Of a stretch of DNA of 64,000 bases, positions 19,242-29,475 are shown piece by piece. The translations under genes were made by a program, and so were the position numbers. This DNA comes from CAWCKS01 sp963796195 (GTDB taxonomy: Bacteria > Pseudomonadota > Alphaproteobacteria > Rhizobiales > Xanthobacteraceae). The DNA lies in contig CAWCKS010000014.1 in NCBI GenBank assembly GCA_963796195.1, positions 930,001 through 994,000 on the forward strand, in the 5' to 3' direction. The notes under the pieces are model-generated. The model had not been told where the DNA came from. It was given only the letters and a program-made list of their open reading frames with translations, and searched no databases. The stretch's first letter is position 1. Each line of letters opens with the position of its first letter.

Positions 19242-20379
19242 TTGCCTTCATTAGAGCGGATCGATCGCTATCTCGCGCATCAGAAGATCCCGACCCCCTT
19301 CATCATCGTCGACCTCAACATTGTGCGTGAGCGCTATCAGGCGCTTCGGCAGTTATTTCCGCACGCTGCCATCTTCTATGCCGTCAAAGCCAATCCGCAT
19401 GCGGCGGTCATTAGCGCGCTCGCCGAACTCGGCGCCAGATTCGATCTCGCAAGCGAAGGTGAAATCCATCACTGCCTCAGGCTCGACATCGCCGCAAATC
19501 GGCTGTCATTTGGCAACACGATCAAGCGCGAGACCGATATCGCCCACGCCCACCGGAACGGCATCGACCTGTTCGCCTTCGACAGCGCGGTGGAGCTTGA
19601 AAAGATCGCCAGCTCCGCGCCCGGCGCGCGGGTCTTTTGCAGGATACTTGTCGGCACTCGCGATGCCGAGTGGCCATTGACCCGAAAGTTTGGTTGCACA
19701 CCTGCGATGGCTGTCGATCTGCTGCTTCGCGCGCGACAGCTCGGTCTCCAGCCAACAGGGGTGTCCTTCCATGTCGGATCGCAACAGACCAATCCAGCTC
19801 AGTGGATCGCGCCAATTGCGTCGGCGGCGCGGATCTTTCGGGTCTGCGCGCCGACACAATGTGAGCCTATCGCTGCTCAATCTCGGCGGCGGCCTGCCCG
19901 CGCACTATCGTGCAGTCGTTCCGCCGCTGGCAGCCTACGCCGAGACGATCGAGCAGGCCCTCATGCGGTACTTCGGCCATGCCAGGCCCGAGATCGTGAT
20001 CGAGCCGGGCCGCTACCTGGTCGGCGATGCCGGCCTGCTGCGCACACAGGTTCTGCTCATCGCGCGCAAATCGCGACGCGCAAGCCGGCGCTGGGTCTAC
20101 CTCGATGCCGGTCGCTACAACGGGCTTCCCGAAACCTTCGGCGAACGCATTCACTACCGCATCCGCCCATCGATTCACGGTGGTCCGATTGAGCCTGCGA
20201 TACTGGCCGGCCCGACTTGCGACAGCACCGACATTCTGTATCAGCGCGCCGGTTACGATCTGCCGCTCGATCTGAAGGTCGGTCACACCATCGATTTCCT
20301 GTCCGCCGGCGCTTATACGGCAAGCTACGCATCGGTCGAATTCAACGGCTTTGCGCCCATTCAGATGCATTGCTTTTGA
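19242..20379 (+). pseudogene. Ornithine/lysine decarboxylase-like PLP enzyme, frameshifted
   Basis: A fold-type III PLP decarboxylase. The PLP lysine is in FYAVKANPH (~45), HVGSQ is near 180, then the frame breaks around 19840-19860. Similarity resumes in another frame with LSLLNLGGGLPAHY, IEPGRYLVGDAG and GPTCDSTDILY (the substrate-site Cys). About 378 codons if repaired, normal for ornithine decarboxylases of bacterial/eukaryotic type. It would make putrescine or cadaverine, useful for acid or stress tolerance. A TTG at 19242 is the only start seen in frame. One or two indels separate the halves. Confidence 0.78.
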
Positions 20380-20556
20380 GATCCCAACGACGCGGGGCGC
20401 CGTTGGTGCCGTGTCGGCACGTTCGACGGCGGCCTCAGCTACGCTTCCCGGAACGCATTGCCGAGCAAGCCACGCCGGTCTGCGAGCATTGTTGCCGTTC
20501 GAAAACAACCCCAAGCCGCTCCAAATTGGCCGTTTTCTTGTGCCTAACAGTCGTTC

Positions 20557-21458
20557 TCAGGGTGCGAGGACGACACCGGTTGCGGCGACGGCGGCCGCAA
20601 ACCCCTTCCTCAGCAGTTGTTTCGCGACAGATCTTCCCGTGCGATCGCGGGTGCGAACCAACCCAGAAGCGCGCCAAATGCAAATACGAAGAGCGTGGTC
20701 ATAGATGATACGGCGGATACCACCGAGACTGGCGCCAGCAGCGAGGCGAAGCGAACGCCGAGGCCACCGCCGAGATTGATCAGCTCGTTTGCTCCATTGA
20801 TCGAAAGCAGAGCCAATGTGTTTGTGCGAAGGAGCGTTGCGAACTGGCGCCGGTATGACGGAACTGCGAGTATGCCCGCACCGAAAATCGCTTCGCCCAC
20901 GAAAGTCCAGAAGGTGGTACTCCAGTAGTCGCTGCGCACGGCGAAGTATTTGAAGAGAACGCTGGAAAGAGCCACCACGAACGTGCCGCAAGTCATGAGT
21001 GCGATTGTTCGTCGCCGGATCGGCCGGCCTCGTCCGCCCGCGCCGACCGTCAGGGAAACGACGCTGGCCACGATCAAGGCGATCCCGGCAATTCGGCGCC
21101 AGCCGGGAACTTCGCCGAGCAGCAGGTATGCAAGAAACAGGGTGAAAACAGTTGAGATCTGGAAGAGCGGCGCGATGACCGATGCTTCCTCGGATTAAAT
21201 CGCCCGCAGATAGAACAGCATCGCGCCCATGTAGAGAAAGCCAGTCAGCGTCATCACGAGAACGCTCTGAATGTCTTGCGAAAAGGTCTGCGGCGCAAAG
21301 ATAGCGATGAGCGGCAGCATCACGACACCGATCAGCGCCGTGAAAATCATCAGAACCGCGGTATCGGAATTCCGGAAGTACTTGTCGACCAGAAACTTGT
21401 CGATATGCGTGGAGGCCGCCCACAAGACTGGCCCAGAGAGAGCAAAGAGAAGCCACAT
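20557..21458 (-). pseudogene. EamA/DMT-family transporter, nonsense codon and frameshift
   Basis: A ten-helix EamA-type permease would start at 21458 (MWLLFALSGPVLWAASTHID). The first part ends at an in-frame TAA (21195) after FLYMGAMLFYLRAI; the same frame continues immediately with SEEASVIAPLFQISTVFTLF, so a CAA to TAA change is the simplest explanation. Near 20630 the frame shifts again before the C-terminal LLRKGFAAAVAATG. Total ~300 codons, normal length. Substrate unknown; its neighbour is the decarboxylase gene, so a polyamine or amino acid is a guess. The substitution-type stop argues that at least this gene is genuinely broken. Confidence 0.75.
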
Positions 21459-21553
21459 GCGTCAGGCCAAAACTCAGGATCTGGATTTCTGCTTCAGTCC
21501 GACGGGCAGAAGCATGATTGAAGCCCTCAAAAATCGGCGAGAGCGCCGCTCGT

Positions 21554-22691
21554 CTAAGGCAAGAAGCTGCTTTCGTTGCCGAGCTTCCTCGGCAGGTATT
21601 CTTCGATCACGTAGTTCAGCCCCCATTTTGCAAGGGCTTGCTGTTCGGCGCGGACGCCCATTTTCAGCAGTTGCTTGATCGCCGCGATCCATTGTGGATG
21701 GGCCAAGATGAATGGGTCGTTCTCCAGTGCATCTTCGGCGCGCTTGATATCCGTAGGTTCCAGCTTGTGGGTCGCGTCCTCAAGACCGAAATCAATGATG
21801 TCCTGTGGCGTTACGCCCAGGAACTTCGCCCGGGCACGCACAGAAAGCGATTGATGTGAGCCGCATTGCCCGAACCCACCTTGAGTGTCCGGTAGATGTT
21901 GGTAAAGCCGTATAGGGTCACAGTCGACGAAGCAATAGACCGGCAAATTGTGATTATCTGACAAGAGTCGAACGAAACGTCGCGTCGCGCGGGTGGGTAC
22001 TACCTCCCATCTCGACAATGATGCACTGCGCGGTCTCCCAGAACCGATGGTTGTTGTAGTCGCTGGAACATGCCGCCCGTCTCGATGGCAAGCACAAAGC
22101 GCGCGTCGGTCCGGAAACTCAAATGCTCAGCCGAACGCGGAATGCTATAGGCCCCGCTCCCCAGGTTGGCACAGTCGACCTCGACGGTTTGCCCGGTCGC
22201 CGCATTGCGATCGATGACGACAAGGCGACCGGCAACCGAGCCACCGTGCGACTCCGGATAGAAACGCAATTGCTCGCGTGACAGCCGTGGACCGACGCAA
22301 CCGCCTCGATGTCGTCCATGATCGCGTCGGATTCGGCCTGCTCATCGAAGCGGCACTCACCCCAGTTCTTGCTGATGTAATAGACCTCGCGCTTGGTGGC
22401 GTAGTCATCATGCTCGACCATCGTTCGCGATGTCGCCATCAGGCGAAGGGTTTGTGCGAAGGCGCGGGCCGTGTTCACGGTCAAGGTCCGCACCTTGTGG
22501 GCGCCGCCGAGCTCGAAGTAGCCCTTCGCCTGATCGTATTTGACGTTGTCGAGACTGCGAACCGGCAGGCTGATGTCCGGAAGCCGGCCGGCGTCGATGC
22601 TGGCGCGAACTTGCCGGGCAATCGATTCAATGACGCCAATGGTTTTTGCATCCAGCGCATTCGGGGCGCCCTTGGGAGCATCTTTGGTCAT
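21554..22691 (-). pseudogene. DNA topoisomerase VI subunit A, several frameshifts
   Basis: Spo11/TopoVI-A similarity over ~379 codons. The catalytic-tyrosine region YATKREVYYISKNW is intact in the N-terminal frame, which breaks near 22290. LSFRTDARFVLAIETGGMFQR follows in a second frame, and the Toprim DxD region (CFVDCDP) and FLGVTPQDIIDFGLED in a third. Around 21860-21920 a short segment (GFTNIYRTLKVGSGNAAH) is found in yet another frame. Subunit A cleaves DNA in this type IIB topoisomerase. Its ATG overlaps the subunit B stop by four bases. At least four indels. Confidence 0.82.
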
Positions 22692-24363
22692 GTCTTTTCC
22701 CCTTCAAGCGCGCGGCTCTGATGGAGCACATGATCCAGTCGCTCGACGGTCGCGTCGCGCTCCTTGTCGGCGAGCGCAAGGATTTCCTGCAAGGCAATGC
22801 CGACGTGGGGAAGATACTTTTCGATGTAGGCGCGGCGATCGTATTCCTCGTGCAGGGAGGCCTCGTGATGCAGGTAGTGCGCGAGCTTGCGCGCGCATTG
22901 TTGCAGCCCCAACTTGATCTCCTTGAGAATTTCCGGATAAGGCTCGATCGCCTCCTTGGATTCCGACGTGTAGGGCACCCACACCGATGCGACGTGGACC
23001 AGGATCGTCATCGGCGCGATCGGCAGCGCTCCCTTCGGATGATGCAGCCCATAACCGCGCCAGTTGGTCTGGGTAACAGCTTTGGTGATGGCGCAACTGG
23101 ATTGCTGGTAGAGCAGCGGCACGCGGTTGGCAAAACGAAGAAGCTGAACAGCCTCATCCTTGCCCGCTGTTGATTGATCGGAAGCGCCCGCTTCGACGTC
23201 CTGCTTGCGCTTGCGTCCGCCTTTATCAGCAGGGACGCCGGGTTCGCTGTGGCGGCCATAGGCAAGCGCGACTTCGACCTGGAATGGGTTTCCGCGGTAG
23301 ATTGCCGCCGGCCGGGTGGCGACAGCGTAAAAGTCTGCCGGCATCTCCTTGTGCAATCCGTCCAGCAGTTGCTTTTCACCAATGGGAACGATGCAGTCGG
23401 TCCGCGGCGCCGAAACGTGCGTCTCCTGAAGCGCCCGATGCAGCGCGGTTGCTTGCGCGTGCGCAATGTGTCTCGGGTATGAGCGTTCGCTCAGCTCCCG
23501 GTCCGACCGCTTGCGGGCGAGTTCGATGATGTTGAGTGCCGTCTTTCTTCCCACGCAGGAAAACTCGTCGACCAGAAACCGCAACAATGTTCGGCTTGCG
23601 GTGCTGTTCAGCATCTGGATGAGACGGCCAAGCTCGATGCCGTAGGGATGCGGCTTGATTTCCGTCGGGCGAGTAGGCAATTCCCTGGTGCTGCGAATGA
23701 AACGGATTTGATCGCCTTGCGGGTTATCGTAGGTGATGCTCACGTGCGGATTGGCGATGGCGGTCTGCTGCAGGTACGCCTCGATCGAGTGTGGCCCTTT
23801 CTGGTAATGACCCTCCATCTCCATTTCGACCGATGTGCCGTGGGAGCGATCCCACTTCAGCTGTTTCTTCTTATGGATGTCCGGCTGGTTCCTGGCCGTG
23901 TCAATCGACACGAACATTTCCGACGCTAGCGCCTTGCCCTTGACGCGACTGACAATGTGCAGGGGCTTGCCGACTGTGAGTTGCCCGTACATTCCGGCAG
24001 CGGAAATTCCCATCCCTGCTGGCCGCGCGACTGGCTGAGCTTGTGGAATTTCGAACCGTACAGGAGCTTGCCGAAGATGCGCGCGATCTGATTCTCGACA
24101 ATTCCCGGCCCATTATCCTCGACGATCACTCGCGACTTGCCGTAGCGATCGCGCACCCGCACCGTGATGTCGGGGAGTATTCCAGCCTCCTCGCATGCAT
24201 CTAGCGCGTTGTCGACGGCCTCCTTGACGGCCGTGACCAACGCCTTGGCAGGGGTGTCAAAGCCCAATAAATGGCGGTTCTTGAGGAAGAACTCCGAGAC
24301 GGAGATCTCCCGTTGCCGGCTCGCCATCTCGGCAGCTGTAGCGGGTGCTGGTTGCTTAGACAC
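22688..24363 (-). pseudogene. DNA topoisomerase VI subunit B, one frameshift
   Basis: The GHKL ATPase N terminus is clear: EAVDNALDACEEAGILPD (N box), VEDNGPGI (G1), FGKLLYGSKFHKLSQSRGQQG. One base appears missing just after this (near 24005), and the expected GISAAGMYGQLT continues in the next frame for 440 residues through the transducer domain. The repaired protein would be ~558 residues, within family range. Subunit B binds ATP and drives strand passage by subunit A. Topoisomerase VI is typical of archaea and plants and sporadic in bacteria. The operator at 24436-24449 is centred ~80 bp upstream. Confidence 0.85.
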
Positions 24364-24435
24364 AATTCATAAGCTGCATCTCAACGATGCATCCTTTCAA
24401 ATCTGAAAATTAGTGATCCTTCGCGGCTGTCTCGG

Positions 24436-24449
24436 TTGATGAAGATCAA
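24436..24449. promoter_or_regulatory. FNR/FixK-type operator for the topoisomerase VI operon
   Basis: TTGATGAAGATCAA, a perfect TTGAT-N4-ATCAA match. Predicted minus-strand start ~24401 gives a leader of about 38 bp to the subunit B ATG. Confidence 0.8.
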
Positions 24450-24566
24450 ACCGACCTGCGGTACAATGATTACGAGCCATGACATGAAACAGAAAGTGAC
24501 CGCTGCCCGCTTGGGGCGATGGTCATATGGACCAATTGCTCGCCGCAGTTGCTTAACGGACGCCGA

Positions 24567-25184
24567 TCACACATCCTCGAGGCAAGAAATCTCCAATGCC
24601 TTGAAACTGTTTTCGGTTGCGCTAACCGAACCATTGACGTCGATCGCGCGACAGGCGCTTCGGATCACGACCACGTCGAAGCCGGCACGGCGCGCATCCT
24701 CCGCGGAATATCGGACGCAAAAATCAAACGCGAGGCCGGCCAGGAACATCCGCTTCAGTCCACGCTCGCGCAAATATCCGATCAAGCCAGTCGGCGTGGC
24801 ACGATCGTTCTCGTAAAGAGCCGAGTATGAATCGATTTCGCGATGCATGCCTTTCCGAATGATCAGGCCCGCATGCATGATGCTCAGCGCGTCGTGGAAG
24901 GCAGCCCCAGCGGTGCCCTGCACGCAATGGTCGGGCCACAGCACCTGCTCACCATAGGGCAGCGTGATCGTGTCGTAGGGCTTCTTTGCCGGATGTTGTG
25001 AGGCGAAGGAGACGTGATCGCGCGGATGCCAGTCCTGGGTCAGAACGACGTTTCCGAAGTTTTCCGCGATCCGATTGATCTTCGGGATGATGGTTTCGCC
25101 GCCGGGTACCGCCAGCGCGCCGCCGGTGCAAAAATCGTTCTGGATGTCGACAACCACGAGTGCATCTGATGCAGAGATCTTCAT
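24567..25184 (-). CDS. pncA: Nicotinamidase (isochorismatase-family)
   Basis: 205 residues from the ATG at 25184, preferred over 25226 because the earlier start would run into the pncB coding region. The catalytic triad is visible: Asp in VVDIQNDFCTGG (~12), Lys in IRKGMHREIDSYSA (~109) and Cys in AFDFCVRYSAEDARRAG (~150); metal ligands are in TQDWHPRDH. It hydrolyses nicotinamide to nicotinate. The gene sits 7 bp behind the nicotinate phosphoribosyltransferase, giving two consecutive steps of NAD salvage in one operon. Frame intact. Confidence 0.93.
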   Translation of the reverse strand: MKISASDALVVVDIQNDFCTGGALAVPGGETIIPKINRIAENFGNVVLTQDWHPRDHVSFASQHPAKKPYDTITLPYGEQVLWPDHCVQGTAGAAFHDALSIMHAGLIIRKGMHREIDSYSALYENDRATPTGLIGYLRERGLKRMFLAGLAFDFCVRYSAEDARRAGFDVVVIRSACRAIDVNGSVSATENSFKALEISCLEDV

Positions 25185-25191
25185 GTCAACC

Positions 25192-26512
25192 TCATCGTGA
25201 AAGGCGATGATCGACGCTCGCTGCAAGTTGTTTCAGGCCGTCGGCAACCTCGACAGTGTAGGACGATGTGAGCGGAAGGCGGTCGAGTTGCTGCCGCACA
25301 TGCGCGCGGATGTCACCAAGCGTGAGCGGCGCGCGAACGCGCCGGCCCCTGCTGCATCACGAGCTGAATAAGCGGCTCACCGTCTTGCTCGTCATCATGC
25401 GTTGATAAAATGTCTGACACCATCCGCCCGTCGGCTCGCGTAGCGACGCCAGACCTGTTTGCGGCCCGGCCACGTCGCCTTTCCGGCAGACCGCTTCCGC
25501 CGCGGCAGGCCCGCGTATTCCTGCAGCTTGTAGGCACAGTCGAGGGCGGGCGCATCTGACGACGTGGTGAGGCTGGTGCCGATCCCGATGCCATCGACCG
25601 GCGCATCTGCTTCGGCAAACGCTGCGAGCGTTGTTTCGTCGACCCCGCCGCTGGCAAAGACAATGGTGTCCTTGCATCCGCCATCGTCCAGAATCTTGCG
25701 GACGCTCTTCGACAGCGCCACCAGGTCTCCACTGTCGATCCTGACACCGCGGATCTTGATTCCGTGGGCGTCTAGCCGAGGTGCAAGCTCGACGACCTTG
25801 TGGGCGGCGGCTTCTGTATCGTAGGTGTCGATCAGGAGGACGAGATTGTCTGGCCGGGCTTCGCGAAAGATTCGAAGGCTTTCAACTCGTCGTCAAAGGT
25901 CTGGATGAACGAATGCGCCATCGTCCCGTAGGTGGGAATGCCGAATGTTTTTTCGGCCAGCACAGTCGCGGTGCCACCAAAACCCGCGATATAGCTTGCC
26001 CGCGCCGCAAGCAGGCCCGCTTCGGCGCCATGAGCACGCCGCAGACCGAAATCGACCAGCAATTTACCCGGAGCAAGCAGAACCATGCCGGCGGCTTTGC
26101 TCGCGATCAGCGACTGATAGTGCAGCAAATTGATCAACCGCGTCTCGACCAGCTGCGCTTCGGGCAGCGGAGCGGTGATGCGCAGGATAGGCTCATCGGC
26201 AAAAAAGGCGGTGCCTTCGGGCATCGCATGCACGTCTCCGCTGAACCGCAGGTTGGCGAGGTAGTCGATGAGCCTTGTGCTGAAGCGCCCGGTTTGCGTT
26301 AGCCACGACAGCTCGTCCTGGGAGAACCGCAGGTTTTCGAGATAATCGAGCGCCTGCTCCAGCCCCGCCGCTAACAGGAAGCGGCGCTGCGACGGTATCT
26401 TGCGGACGAAGAACTCGAAGACGGCAACGTCGGTCTGACCGAGCTCCAGGTAGGCCTGGAGCATATTGAGCTGATAGAGGTCGGTCAGCAACGCGCTCGC
26501 GATCGGTTCCAT
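25192..26512 (-). pseudogene. pncB: Nicotinate phosphoribosyltransferase, several frameshifts
   Basis: Starts MEPIASALLTDLYQLNMLQ at 26512. The N-terminal ~227 residues are intact (FEFFVRKIPSQRRFLLAAGL, FGLRRAHG, FGIPTYGTMAHS). The frame breaks near 25850, resumes with DNLVLLIDTYDTEAAAHKVV and IRIDSGDLVALS-type sequence, then VDGIGIGTSLTTSSDAPALD. Further breaks are near 25450 and 25340, and the C terminus ends at 25192. About 440 codons, normal length. It uses PRPP and ATP to make nicotinate mononucleotide for NAD synthesis. M. tuberculosis pncB2 is a DosR-regulon member (from memory). Indels may be errors or decay. Confidence 0.85.
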
Positions 26513-26552
26513 CAGACCCGCCTCAGCTTGAGCTGCTCGCAGCAAGCCCAAG

Positions 26553-27119
26553 CTAGGCGCGCAGCCGATGCTTGCCAAGAACCTTCACCGTACTCGCCTG
26601 CGGCCCGTGCTCGCCGCGCTCTTCGGCGAACGCGACCGCCGTTCCAACAGATAGTTTCGCCATTCCATCGAGCACGCTGTTGCAGTGAAAATAGATCTCC
26701 TGGCCGTCACTGGTTTCGATGAAACCAAATTCACCGCTCGGATCGAGCCGGACGACCTTTCCTGTCGGCTGCTCCTCATGATGCTTGACTTGTCCGGCCA
26801 GTCGCCGGACCTGATCCTGCAACTGTCGCCGCGCCCGCTTGAACGCATTGTCGATTGCAAAGGCGAGATCCGCATATCGTTCGTCGGCAGAAGGCGTTCG
26901 GCCGACGTTGACCTCGCGGCCATCCGGCAGCGCCAGGCGGATATGAACGTGGTAGAGCCCGCCCGTTTGGTGCCGCTCGGCCGGGCCCTCCAATTTAACT
27001 CTGCACGCGGTGATGTGGCCGAACCGTTTCTCGAGCTCGGCCACGTGCTCTTCGATCGCCGCATGAGACTTTGCCGTCTCGGTAACGTTATGGAACTCGA
27101 TCTGAACAGGCGTTTGCAT
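26553..27119 (-). CDS. Ribosome-associated RaiA/HPF-like protein fused to a cold-shock domain
   Basis: 188 residues from the ATG at 27119 (MQTPVQIEFHNV). Residues ~1-110 form an HPF/RaiA-like domain (IEEHVAELEKRFGHITACRV, then VHIRLALPDGREVNVGR). Residues ~120-185 form a cold-shock domain (GKVVRLDPSGEFGFIETSDG, IYFHCNSVLDG). RaiA/HPF proteins occupy the 30S subunit and stabilise idle ribosomes, and the CSD binds RNA, so the fusion probably protects ribosomes during stasis. It lies in the minus-strand run between BON and pncB. Frame intact. Confidence 0.88.
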   Translation of the reverse strand: MQTPVQIEFHNVTETAKSHAAIEEHVAELEKRFGHITACRVKLEGPAERHQTGGLYHVHIRLALPDGREVNVGRTPSADERYADLAFAIDNAFKRARRQLQDQVRRLAGQVKHHEEQPTGKVVRLDPSGEFGFIETSDGQEIYFHCNSVLDGMAKLSVGTAVAFAEERGEHGPQASTVKVLGKHRLRA

Positions 27120-27192
27120 GTCGTTCTCGTGATCAATGTAACTCGTGACGTTTGGCAAGGACGGCGCGCGCATGCAACGCCCTCACCTTCAT

Positions 27193-27844
27193 TCAGCCGA
27201 TCGACAACCGATCATCCACGGCTGCGACCCCGGCCGCACTCCATGCCGCAGTCTCGACGGCACGCCGTTCGTCCCAATTGGCCACCTTGCCTTCGAGCAC
27301 GACGTGATCGCCGCCCTTCACGGAGATACGAATGCCATTGGCTTCGACCTCCGCATGTCGCTTCAGGGCGGCTTCGATCTTTTCCTTGACGTTGGCCGCG
27401 TCGACCTGCGGTTTTACAATGATACTGTTGGTGATGCCGCGCACCCCGCTGAGCTTACGAACGCTGTTCTCGGCCGCGCGCTTTTCAAAATACCAGTTGA
27501 CCCGGCCTGAGAGGGTGATCCAGCCGTTGCGGAACGACGACCTCGATCGGCAGGTTGGAGACGACCGAGTTCCACTTGAGAATGTCGGTTGCACGCTGGG
27601 CGATCTGATCGTCGGCGGTCTTCGACTGATTCGGAAACCGAACCTCAATCTCATCTGCAATCGCCTGCACGCCCTTGACACGACGCGCGGCGCCGAGCAC
27701 CGCAAGCTTCTCGGCATAGCTCTCGACATGTCCGGTCAGCGAGACGACGTTCTTGTCGACCACGACGCCGATGTGCGCGGCATTGAAGCTTGGATCGAAC
27801 TCGAATTCGTCGAGGATGTCCTGACGAAGCTGTTTGTCACTCAT
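27193..27844 (-). pseudogene. BON-domain protein (three BON repeats), one frameshift
   Basis: Starts MSDKQLRQDILDEFEFDP at 27844. Three BON-type repeats are visible: VVVDKNVVSLTGHVESYAEK, EVVVRNGWITLSGRVNWYFE and ISVKGGDHVVLEGKVANWDE. One extra T near 27530 shifts the frame in the second repeat; the rest continues to 27193. About 217 codons. There is no signal peptide, so a cytoplasmic OsmY-like role is less certain than for periplasmic relatives. Its ATG overlaps the desulfurase stop (ATGA). Confidence 0.82.
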
Positions 27845-29174
27845 GCGAAGCCTCCATCCTGAAAGAGGGTTTGGAACTTGAATAATGCGGCGCGGCCGGA
27901 ACACCCGCATTGACGCAGGTCAAGAGCGCGAGAACTCCTGCTCTTGCACAAGGCTTCGAGGCCGCCGAGCAGCGCCTCAATATCTTCGGCGGTGGAATAT
28001 GGCGCGAGGCTGGCGCGGGCACTGGCATCAACGCCGAAAGCTCGCATCACGGGCTGTGCACAATGATGGCCGCCGCGCAACGCAACGCCGCGCGTATCGA
28101 GGTATCGACAGACCTGCTCGGCTGAAACTCCGTCCACAACAAACGACACCACGCCGCGACGCTCAGTGAGATCGAGCGGCCCAAGCACGTGCAGCTTCGG
28201 GATTTCTTGCAAGCCTTCGAGCAGCCGCGCGGTCAGCCTCATCTCGTGGCGCTGGATCGCGGCCCAATCGAGCGGTTTCATCCACTCGAGTGCCGCGCCG
28301 AGGCCGATCGCCGCGGCGATCGGCGGAGTGCCCGCCTCGAAGCGACGCGGCGGTGCCCTGAACGTTGCATCCGCCAGCGTCACGTGGTTGACCATCTGAC
28401 CGCCGGTCATGAACGGCGGCATCGCCTCAAGCCATTCGCGCCGACCCCACAACACGCCAATGCCCGTTGGGCCAAATGTCTTGTGTCCGGAGAAGGCGTA
28501 GAAATCGATGGCGAGCGCCTGGACGTCGAGCGGCCCGTGCGGTGCACCTTGAGCGCCATCGAGCATCACTTTCGCGCCGACCGCACGCGCCGCACTGACG
28601 ATCTGCGCGACGTCGGTCAGCGCTCCCGTGACATTCGAACAGTGCGTCAACGCCACCAGCCGGCAGCGCGTCGTCAGGTCGCGATCCAAATGGCTGAGGT
28701 CGAGCCGCCCTTCCCGGGTCATGGGCAGGAACCGCAGCACGATACCTTTGTCGATGCGCGAGCTGCTGCCAGGGCACAAGGTTGCTGTGGTGCTCGAGCT
28801 CGGAGACGAGGATCTCGTCACCGCGCGATAGCTGCGCGCCGCAGCAACAGGCCAGCAGATTGATCGCCAGATGTTGTGCCATAGGTAAAGATGACTTCGT
28901 CCGGTGAGCCGGCGTTCAGAAATCGTGCCACCTGCGCCCGGGCCTGATTGTAGAGATCGGTTGCCACTCGGGCGCGATGATGCAGTCCTTCATGGATGTT
29001 GGCGCGTGCCTCGACCTCAAACCGAATCAGCGCATCGATCACGGCTTGCGGCATCTGTGCCGTCGCGGCGCTGTCGAGATAATGCAGCCCGGGTATCGCC
29101 AGCCCCGGGAATTCGCGCTTGAGCACGGCAGGGTCGAATTGCCCTTGAGCCATCATCGGCACACTCGCTGACAT
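27841..29174 (-). pseudogene. SufS-like cysteine desulfurase, two frameshifts
   Basis: Class V aminotransferase. N terminus FPGLAIPGLHYLDSAATAQM and VIFTYGTTS are in one frame. An extra T near 28868 shifts to INLLACCCGAQL and EILVSELEHHSNLVPWQQL. Another shift near 28760 leads into the long C-terminal part with DGAQGAPHGPLDVQAL, the PLP lysine in FSGHKTFGPTGIGVLWG and the sulfur-accepting Cys in LRGGHHCAQPVMR. About 444 codons, slightly longer than SufS because of a C-terminal tail. It would supply sulfane sulfur for Fe-S or lipoate synthesis; the adjacent lipoyl E2 and ACP fit the latter idea. Confidence 0.82.
27910..27923. promoter_or_regulatory. FNR/FixK-type operator inside the desulfurase 3' end
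   Basis: TTGACGCAGGTCAA, a perfect inverted repeat. It lies within the last ~80 bp of the desulfurase coding frame and 66 bp before the BON ATG; predicted start ~27875. It could give the BON-raiA-pnc genes an extra promoter, or be chance within coding sequence. Confidence 0.6.
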
Positions 29175-29217
29175 CGCAAACCCTCCGCAATGTCTGATCT
29201 ACGCCTCGTTGTGCAAC

Positions 29218-29475
29218 TCAGCCCTTCGCCGGCTTCAAGTGCGATTGAAGATATCGGACAGCGCCATCCACCGTGAACAGCTTCGGATAATCGAGTTCGG
29301 GGATGTTGAGGCCCAGCCGATGATGCAGCGCGGTGACGAAGTTCAGAAAGTCCATCGAATCGATATCGATGGCCTCGCGAAGATCCGCGGCTGGGTCGAC
29401 GATCGCCATGTCGACTTCGGGCGCAATGTTGTTCAGCTCTTCCTGGACGACCTTTCGAACGTCGATGTCACTCAT
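29218..29475 (-). CDS. Acyl carrier protein
   Basis: 85 residues. The phosphopantetheine site is in IDIDSMDFLNFV (Ser ~40), with the usual helix layout before and after (VVQEELNNIAPEV, LFTVDGAVRYLQ). Its ATG overlaps the E2 stop by four bases, so it is co-translated with a 2-oxoacid dehydrogenase. That is unusual for an ACP and suggests it carries an octanoyl/lipoyl precursor or the product of the acyl-CoA synthetase in the same operon (inference). Frame intact. Confidence 0.88.
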   Translation of the reverse strand: MSDIDVRKVVQEELNNIAPEVDMAIVDPAADLREAIDIDSMDFLNFVTALHHRLGLNIPELDYPKLFTVDGAVRYLQSHLKPAKG

